Source: Roseateles_C aquae (GTDB lineage: Bacteria > Pseudomonadota > Gammaproteobacteria > Burkholderiales > Burkholderiaceae_C). From it: DNA of 64,000 nt. Positions 58,472-64,000 of the stretch are shown piece by piece. The position numbers and the translations under genes were made by a program. The notes below the pieces were generated by a model. The model saw nothing but the letters and a program-made list of their open reading frames with translations. It had not been told where the DNA came from and made no database searches. Where the stretch lies: the NCBI RefSeq assembly GCF_032337115.1, contig NZ_JAVXZY010000011.1:62001-126000 (forward strand). The letters run 5' to 3'. Numbering within the stretch: the first letter of the stretch is position 1; each line of letters begins with the position of its first letter.

Positions 58472-60739
58472 TCAATCCGCGCTCGGTTCGGCCAGCTGCT
58501 TGAAACGCTGCACCAGCTCCGAGGCCTGGTCGAGCGCGGCCAGCATGTGCGCCGTCTGCACCGGCACCCGGGCCAGATGGGCCTGCAACTCGGACTGGCG
58601 CAGGCGTTGCTCGGCCAGCGCTTGCGCCAGCGCCGCGGTATCCGCCTGCAGTGCCTCGGCCAGCGTCAGGCATTGCAAGGCCGGTGCGTGGATCTGGCCG
58701 GCCACGCCGGCGACCAGGCTGCCCAGCTGGGCATGCTTTTCCTGCGCCACCAGGCGGTCCTGCGCCTCGCGCAGGCTGGCATAGCTGCCGGCATTGTCCA
58801 GCGCGATGGCGGCGTAGGCGCACAGCGAGTCGAACAGGCTGAGCAGCAGCGCATCGGGCCGTTCGGCCGTCTGCAGCAGCAGCAGGGCCAGCAGCCGGCC
58901 ATGCAGCTGCAAGGGGCCGATCAGCCTGTCCTGCTGCTGCAGCGGCTGGCCCTCGCGGCAGGCCTGTTCCAGCAGGGCCTGCCAGGCGGCGTCCTGCCAG
59001 GGCAGCTCGTCGGGCGACAACAGCGCCTGCCAGCCCGGCGCCTCGCTGCTGCTCGAGGACGACGGCCGCAGCAGCTGCACGGCACGCGGCGCAAACCAGC
59101 TCTGCAGCTGCTGGCGCAGCAGGCTCAGCAGGGCCGGCAGTTGCAGCTCGGCGGTCAGGGCCCGGCCCATGGCGACCAGGTCCTGCAAGCGTTCGGACTG
59201 GGCCTGCACCAGCTGCGTGCGGCGCTGCTGCTCCTCGGCGAGCTGGCGCTGTCGCTGGGCCTCGGCATGGGCCCGCTCGGTCTGGCTCAGCACCTCGGCC
59301 GCCACCGCGCGCTGGCTGGCCTCCTCGCGCTGCAGCAGCCGCTGGGCCGCATTGGCGCGCAACAGCCAGGCGTAGGCGCCGGCGGCGTCGCCCTCGGCTT
59401 CATGGGCCTCGGCCAGCGCCCGCAGCAGCGCCACCGGCAGCACATAGCCGGCAATGGCCTCGGCACGCTGCAGTGCCTGGCGCAAATAGTGCATCGCCGG
59501 CTGGCCGTCAACACCGGCCGGCGCCGGCAGCCGGTGGCGCAGATGCAGATCGGCCAGCGCGCCCAGCGCTTCGATCTGGCGCAGCGCATGGCCGCTGTCC
59601 AGCGCGATGCGCAGCGCCGCCTGCGCGGCCACCTCGGCCTGCGCGGCACGCCCCAGGGCCGACAAGGCCAGGGCCAGGCCGCGCTGGGCATTGATGCGCA
59701 GATCGGCCTGGCCGAGCTGCTCGGCGATGCGGTGCAGGCGCTCGAACACCGGCAAGGCCTGCGCGTGTTCGTCGCGATCAAGCCGCAGCTGGCCCAGATA
59801 GCGCAGTCCAACCGCATAGAGCCGCGAGCCCTGCAGGCCGCCATCGAGCAGGTCCAGGCCCTCGTTCATCTGCGCCAGCGCCGCATCAAAGCGCTGCAGG
59901 TGACGCAGCGTCTCGCCGCTGACCAGCAGCGCCCGCGCCAGCGCCGTCGGCCAGCCACTCTGCCGGGCCAGCGCCAGCGCGCGCTCGGCCCAGGGCTGGG
60001 CCGCCTCGGGATCGTTCAGATTGTTCAGCCCGTCGACCAGGTTGAGCGCCGCCATGATGGCGGTGCGCATTTGGCCCATGCCTGTGGCCAGCTCGAAGGC
60101 CTGGATGCGCAGGCCCGCCGCGCGGCCGTAGTCGCTGTCCAGCTCAGCGGCCAGCGTGCCGCGCACCTCCATCACCCAGGCCGCCGCGGCCGGGTGCGGC
60201 CGCCCCTGCTCGAAGCGGGTCGACCAACGCTGGCGTGCCGCCACCGGATCGCGCAGCGCCTGTGAGAAGGCCAGCGTCGCTTCGGCCACATCCAGCCGAG
60301 CGGCATCGCCCGTCTCCCGGGCCAGGTCGGCTGAGCGGGCCAGCAGCGCATCCTGCTCGGCCACCCGGCCCAGCAGCCAGGCCAGCCAGCTGTGCAAATA
60401 GTGCACATCGGCTTCGCCGGCGCCGTCTTGCAGGGCGCGGAACTCCAGCGCCAGCTCGCGCAGCTCGTCGAGCCTTTGCACGGGCGCCGCACCCTCTTCC
60501 AGCAGCGCAGCGGCCTCGGCAGCGGCCAGGCGAACGCGGGCTCTGGCCCGGCGCTCGGCAGCCGGCAACTCGACCAGCAGCGCCCGGGCCAGCAGCAGGC
60601 AGCGCTGCGAATCGCGCTGGCGCAGCTGCCAGCACAGGGCCACGCGCAGCGCCTGGGTCTCGGCCGGCAGCGGGCCGGCGGCGAGCTGGCGCTCCCAGCG
60701 CTGCAGTGTTTCGTTGCTGACGAAGAGCTCCATGCTCAA
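58472..60739 (-). CDS. TPR/GAF histidine-kinase paralogue lacking catalytic domain (pseudokinase)
   Basis: A 755-residue cytoplasmic protein, paralogous to the next upstream gene. It has helical TPR-type repeats (about 60-470) and a GAF-like domain (about 510-650). The dimerisation region near 670-750 resembles a kinase H-box but reads VAGQIHAPALQ where the partner reads VAHEVNTPLGN: the phospho-His position is Gly681. The ATP-binding domain that should follow (about 165 residues) is missing. Its start overlaps the upstream kinase's stop by four bases (ATGA). It may act as an inactive partner that modulates the active kinase. Confidence 0.82.
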   Translation of the reverse strand: MSMELFVSNETLQRWERQLAAGPLPAETQALRVALCWQLRQRDSQRCLLLARALLVELPAAERRARARVRLAAAEAAALLEEGAAPVQRLDELRELALEFRALQDGAGEADVHYLHSWLAWLLGRVAEQDALLARSADLARETGDAARLDVAEATLAFSQALRDPVAARQRWSTRFEQGRPHPAAAAWVMEVRGTLAAELDSDYGRAAGLRIQAFELATGMGQMRTAIMAALNLVDGLNNLNDPEAAQPWAERALALARQSGWPTALARALLVSGETLRHLQRFDAALAQMNEGLDLLDGGLQGSRLYAVGLRYLGQLRLDRDEHAQALPVFERLHRIAEQLGQADLRINAQRGLALALSALGRAAQAEVAAQAALRIALDSGHALRQIEALGALADLHLRHRLPAPAGVDGQPAMHYLRQALQRAEAIAGYVLPVALLRALAEAHEAEGDAAGAYAWLLRANAAQRLLQREEASQRAVAAEVLSQTERAHAEAQRQRQLAEEQQRRTQLVQAQSERLQDLVAMGRALTAELQLPALLSLLRQQLQSWFAPRAVQLLRPSSSSSSEAPGWQALLSPDELPWQDAAWQALLEQACREGQPLQQQDRLIGPLQLHGRLLALLLLQTAERPDALLLSLFDSLCAYAAIALDNAGSYASLREAQDRLVAQEKHAQLGSLVAGVAGQIHAPALQCLTLAEALQADTAALAQALAEQRLRQSELQAHLARVPVQTAHMLAALDQASELVQRFKQLAEPSAD

Positions 60740-63504
60740 TCTCCCGCCGCCGCACCGGCCGCGGCCGGCAGATCGAGCACGAAGTCGCTGCCCTGGCCAG
60801 GCGTGCTGCTCAGGCTCAGCTCACCGTCCAGCCAGGCGTGGGTCCACTGCCGGCACAAATGCAGGCCCAGGCCGCTGCCGCCCTGGCCAAAACGGGTGCT
60901 GAAAAAGGGATCGAAGACACGGTCCAGATGCTCGGCGGCGATGCCCACGCCGTTGTCGCTGACGTGCAGGCGCAGCCGGCCCCGCGAACCGCTCTCCACC
61001 CACAAGCGCAGCCGTGCGTCTTCGGCGGGACGGCCGGCCAGGCCATGGCGCAAGGCGTTATCGATCAGCTGGGTCAACACCTGTTCCAGGACCTCGGCGC
61101 GGCTGTCCAGCCAGAGGTCCTCGGCCACGGCCAGATCGACCGGCAATGCCCCCTGCGCCGGTTCCTGCACCTGGCGCGCCGCCTCGACGGCGCGGCGCAG
61201 CAAGGGCGCCAGGAGCAGCGGCTGGCGCATCGCCAACAGCGGCTGTTCACCGGCCTGGCGGTAGCGCTGCACCAGGCCCAGCACGCGCAGGAGGCTGCGG
61301 CGCAGCAAGTCACCGGCCTGCGCGCAGCGCTCAAGGTACTGCGCCAGGCTGCTGCGGCGCAGCTGGCGGGATTGCAGCTCGCCGGACAGCCGCAAGGCTT
61401 CCTCGTGCAGGGTGCTGACCGCCATCATGCTGTTGCCCAGCGGCGTGTTGACCTCATGGGCCACGCCGGCCACCATCGCGCCCAGCGCCACCCGGCGCGC
61501 CTGGGCGACCAGGCGCTGGCGCGCCTCACCCAGCTGTTCATAGGCCTGGGCATTGGCAATGGCAATGCTGGCGAAGGCGGCCACACTGTTCAACCATTGC
61601 CACTGCTCGGCGCCCAGCTCACGATCATCGGCCAGCCAGACGGCCAGCAGCCCCAGGCAGCGCTCGCCCAGCAGCAGCGGCACCGCATGCAGGCGCCCCC
61701 CATCCAGCGGTCCGCTGCAGGCGCGGCGCTCCCACATCGCGCGGGCCAGCTCGCCGGCCTGCGCCAGCGCCAGCAGCTGGGGTGCGGCCTTGGCGCCGCC
61801 GGGCGAAGATCGGCGCAGGAGCAGGGTCTGGCCGCCGCTTTGCAGCTGCGCCAGCACCAACCCGGCCGCCGGCAACAGCGCGCGCAAATGACGATCCAGG
61901 GTGGCGAACAAGGCGGTGGCGCCCTGCTCGACGGTGATCTCGCGGCCGACGGCGGCCAGCCGCTCCATGGTTTCGTTAGCGCCTTGCAAGGCTTCGGCGC
62001 GGCGGGCCAGCTCCAGCGTGAGCTGGCGCTGGTGTTCGGCTTCGGTGCGAGCGCGCTCGGTGCGCTGCATGGCCTGCATGGCGATCGCTCGCTTGTCGGC
62101 CTTCTCGCTGTGCACACGAGCCCAGGCCTGGCCGGACTCGCGCAACATCCGGCAGGCCTCGGCATGCTCGCCACGCGCCGCCAGCGCCTGCGCCAAGGCC
62201 TCCAGCAGCTCGGCCGGCGCGCGAAAACCGGGCAGGCCTTGGGTCAGCGCCAGTGCGGTGCGCAGGTAGTGCAGCGCCGCCTGATCGGCGGCAATGCCGG
62301 GCGGCGGCGGTAGCTCGGCCTGCTGATGCAGCTCGGCCAGCACCCGCATGACCTCGACCTGGCGCAGCTGATGCTGGCTCTGCTCGGCCAGGCGCAAGGC
62401 CTGCAGCGCCTTGGCCTGCGCCTCCAGCGGCTGGCCGAGCCGGGCCAGCATGCGTGCCTGGCCGCTGCAGCCGTTGATCGCCAGATCGGGATGGCCGTTG
62501 CGCTGCGCGCAGCGCTCCAGCGCCTCGAAGCGCTGCAGCGCCTGGGGCCAGTCCTTGCGGTCCTCATGCCAGGCCGAGATATAGCGCAGCAAGATCGCGT
62601 AGGCGCGCGATTGCGGCAGGCCCTGCAAGGCCGCCTCGGCCTCCTGCAGCTGCTGGCCGGCCGCATCGAGCCGGCCCAGCATGCGCAGCGTCTCGCCGAA
62701 TTGGCCCAACACCAGGGCCAGGCTGACCGGCCAGGCCGGCCGCCGCGCCAGCTCGACCGCGCGCTGCAGCCACTGCAGCGCCAGCTCCAGCTCTCCGAGG
62801 CTGTGCATGGCCGCGGCGGCGTTGTGAGCCGCCGTGATCGCACGCTCGACCTGGCCGCTCTGCAAGCCCTCTTCAAAGGCCTGGATGCGGGCGCTGGCGG
62901 CCAGCCCGTAGTCGCTGGCCTGGGCTGCCATGGTGCCTTGCAGTTCATGCGCCCAGGTCGCGATGCCGGGATCGTCGTACTCACGCGCCGCCAGCTCGGC
63001 ATAGAGCCGCCGCCCGGCCACCGGATCGCGGTAGCAATGAACAATGGCCGCGCGCAGTTCGATCACACTGACGCGCTGCGCATCGCCGCAGCGCCGGGCC
63101 GCCGCCAGCGCTGCGTCGAACTGCTCGGGCCGGGAGCGGTGCAGCGCCTCGGACAGCACCGCCTGCAGCAAGCTCGCATCGGCGAGCAGTTCGTCGTCGC
63201 CGCCACGCTCTGCCACGCTGAGCACCTCGTCGCACAGCAGCAGCGCCGCTTCGGGCTGGGCCTTCAGCAGGGTGATCTCGGCCTCGGCCAGCAGTACCCG
63301 CATCAATGCGGCCTGCTGTTCGGGATCGCCGGCTTCGAGCTGCGCACGCAAACGCTGGCCCAGCTCCAGCGAGCGCGTCGAATCGCGCTGACGCAGATGC
63401 CAGCACAGGCGCAGCAGCAGGGCCGTAGGCACGGCGCTCGTCCCGGCGGCCGCCAGTTCGACCTCCCAGGACTGCACAAGCTGGTTGCGGACGAGATAGT
63501 TCAT
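60736..63504 (-). CDS. TPR/GAF sensor histidine kinase
   Basis: A 922-residue cytoplasmic kinase: TPR-type helical repeats (about 60-470), GAF-like domain (about 510-650), dimerisation domain with His683 in VAHEVNTPLGN, and an HATPase at about 775-915 (IDNALRHGLAG, DNGVGIAAEHLDRVFDPFFS, GGSGLGLHLCRQW). There is no receiver or membrane segment, so the input is probably cytoplasmic and the output regulator is unknown. It is the first gene of the pair and overlaps the pseudokinase start (ATGA). The binding-protein gene at 57643 follows the pair by about 50 bp. Confidence 0.88.
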   Translation of the reverse strand: MNYLVRNQLVQSWEVELAAAGTSAVPTALLLRLCWHLRQRDSTRSLELGQRLRAQLEAGDPEQQAALMRVLLAEAEITLLKAQPEAALLLCDEVLSVAERGGDDELLADASLLQAVLSEALHRSRPEQFDAALAAARRCGDAQRVSVIELRAAIVHCYRDPVAGRRLYAELAAREYDDPGIATWAHELQGTMAAQASDYGLAASARIQAFEEGLQSGQVERAITAAHNAAAAMHSLGELELALQWLQRAVELARRPAWPVSLALVLGQFGETLRMLGRLDAAGQQLQEAEAALQGLPQSRAYAILLRYISAWHEDRKDWPQALQRFEALERCAQRNGHPDLAINGCSGQARMLARLGQPLEAQAKALQALRLAEQSQHQLRQVEVMRVLAELHQQAELPPPPGIAADQAALHYLRTALALTQGLPGFRAPAELLEALAQALAARGEHAEACRMLRESGQAWARVHSEKADKRAIAMQAMQRTERARTEAEHQRQLTLELARRAEALQGANETMERLAAVGREITVEQGATALFATLDRHLRALLPAAGLVLAQLQSGGQTLLLRRSSPGGAKAAPQLLALAQAGELARAMWERRACSGPLDGGRLHAVPLLLGERCLGLLAVWLADDRELGAEQWQWLNSVAAFASIAIANAQAYEQLGEARQRLVAQARRVALGAMVAGVAHEVNTPLGNSMMAVSTLHEEALRLSGELQSRQLRRSSLAQYLERCAQAGDLLRRSLLRVLGLVQRYRQAGEQPLLAMRQPLLLAPLLRRAVEAARQVQEPAQGALPVDLAVAEDLWLDSRAEVLEQVLTQLIDNALRHGLAGRPAEDARLRLWVESGSRGRLRLHVSDNGVGIAAEHLDRVFDPFFSTRFGQGGSGLGLHLCRQWTHAWLDGELSLSSTPGQGSDFVLDLPAAAGAAAGD

Positions 63505-63631
63505 CGCTGTGCCCCAAGCATAGGGCTTGGCAGTGCCGTATGGCGGCGCCCCCCTATTTGCAGGGGCTGTTCAAAGCCCGGCAACAGGCACACAGTCGAC
63601 CTCACCACAACCCCCCTGACGGAGGCCGCAG

Positions 63632-64000
63632 ATGAAGGACTTTCCCTCTCGACGCCTTGGCCGTGCCCTGGCGGCACTGGCCCTTGCCGGCTGCGCGCCG
63701 GCGGCCTGGGCCAATCTGGTCAGCAATGGCTCTTTTGAACTGACGAGCGCGACGACAACCTCGTTCTTCAACAGTGTCACAGTCAACAACTGGAGCAACT
63801 CCGATATCGGCGAGGCGCTGGTGATGCCCAGCTGGTACACCAACGGCTATCTCTTCCCCGGCGTCGGCGTCGCCGGGCCGCTGCCGCAGACCAGCCCGGA
63901 TGGCGGCAACTTCGTCTTCTCCGATGGCAACTATCACAACTCGCCGATCCAGCAGACCATCACCGGCCTGAGCCCGGGCGGGGCCTACAAGCTGACCTTC
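63632..64000 (+). CDS. Secreted protein with NLVSNGSFE-type domain (C-terminus outside window)
   Basis: The visible 123 residues start MKDFPSRRLGRALAALALAGC; the peptide could be a signal ending AWA or a lipoprotein (LAGC). The mature part NLVSNGSFELTSATTTSFFNSV and GPLPQTSPDGGNFVFSDGNY resembles the carbohydrate-binding-like domain common in PEP-CTERM and choice-of-anchor surface proteins. GGAGG ahead of ATG 63632 supports the start. The end is beyond the window, so anchor type and total length are unknown. Confidence 0.75.
   Translation, partial: MKDFPSRRLGRALAALALAGCAPAAWANLVSNGSFELTSATTTSFFNSVTVNNWSNSDIGEALVMPSWYTNGYLFPGVGVAGPLPQTSPDGGNFVFSDGNYHNSPIQQTITGLSPGGAYKLTF

Overview
The window is high-GC DNA (roughly two-thirds G+C, GC-rich third codon positions) with tightly packed, often overlapping genes. 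Gene content (NtrC-type regulation, DUF692/DUF2063 pair, YceI plus cytochrome b561, Dpp-type transporter, many secreted proteins) suggests a betaproteobacterium of the order Burkholderiales, perhaps near Roseateles/Pelomonas/Mitsuaria. That placement is inferred from protein style, not from a search. I see no rRNA, tRNA, CRISPR array, phage or complete insertion sequence. About 60 protein genes are supported, two of them cut by the window ends.

Layout. 1-7.3 kb: a truncated lysyl-endopeptidase-like protease, a GNAT acetyltransferase, a DUF5694 protein, a secreted M13 metallopeptidase with a clear terminator, a 280-bp mobile-element-like repeat and a secreted protein of unknown function. 7.3-18.7 kb (minus strand): one long efflux operon encoding an HlyD-type adaptor, MacB/LolD-type ATPase, TolC-type outer-membrane protein, four FtsX-type permeases in two duplicated pairs, an NtrC-type response regulator and its sensor kinase. 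A sigma-54 promoter with upstream TGTCCG-N-CGGACA-type boxes lies in front of the adaptor gene. 18.9-23.7 kb: cytochrome P450, two tandem periplasmic-binding-like proteins, an alpha/beta hydrolase and a DUF4188 protein. 23.9-28.6 kb: a PhoX-like protein, a coupled four-gene cassette (monooxygenase, methyltransferase, NIPSNAP, GNAT) and a beta-lactamase-family hydrolase that has the same sigma-54 promoter and boxes as the efflux operon. 28.6-31.1 kb: acyl-CoA catabolism genes separated by a hairpin repeat. 31.2-36.8 kb (minus): LMW phosphatase/GNAT/DUF4019, signal peptidase I, a second inverted copy of the mobile element, then a bufferin-type copper operon with a secreted peroxiredoxin and a YceI lipoprotein. 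36.9-48.4 kb: AmpG-like permease with a GHL10 hydrolase lipoprotein, orphan ParA, patatin, cytochrome b561, P-loop kinase, YceI, a nuclease-helicase pair and a methyltransferase. 48.5-57.6 kb: murein amidase, DppBCDF/DppA peptide transporter, VanX-type dipeptidase and LD-carboxypeptidase, which together form a coherent peptidoglycan-peptide salvage locus. 57.6-64 kb: a binding protein, two overlapping TPR/GAF histidine-kinase paralogues (one lacking its catalytic parts) and the start of a secreted protein.

The most interesting result is the self-consistent regulatory circuit. An NtrC-type two-component system sits at the end of an efflux operon whose first gene carries a near-consensus sigma-54 promoter and palindromic upstream boxes, and the same promoter and boxes recur 8.5 kb away before a secreted beta-lactamase-family gene. 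Other notable points are the tandem duplication of a permease pair, a pair of IS5-like non-autonomous elements (one of which supplies the end of a coding sequence), the bufferin locus and the pseudokinase/kinase tandem.
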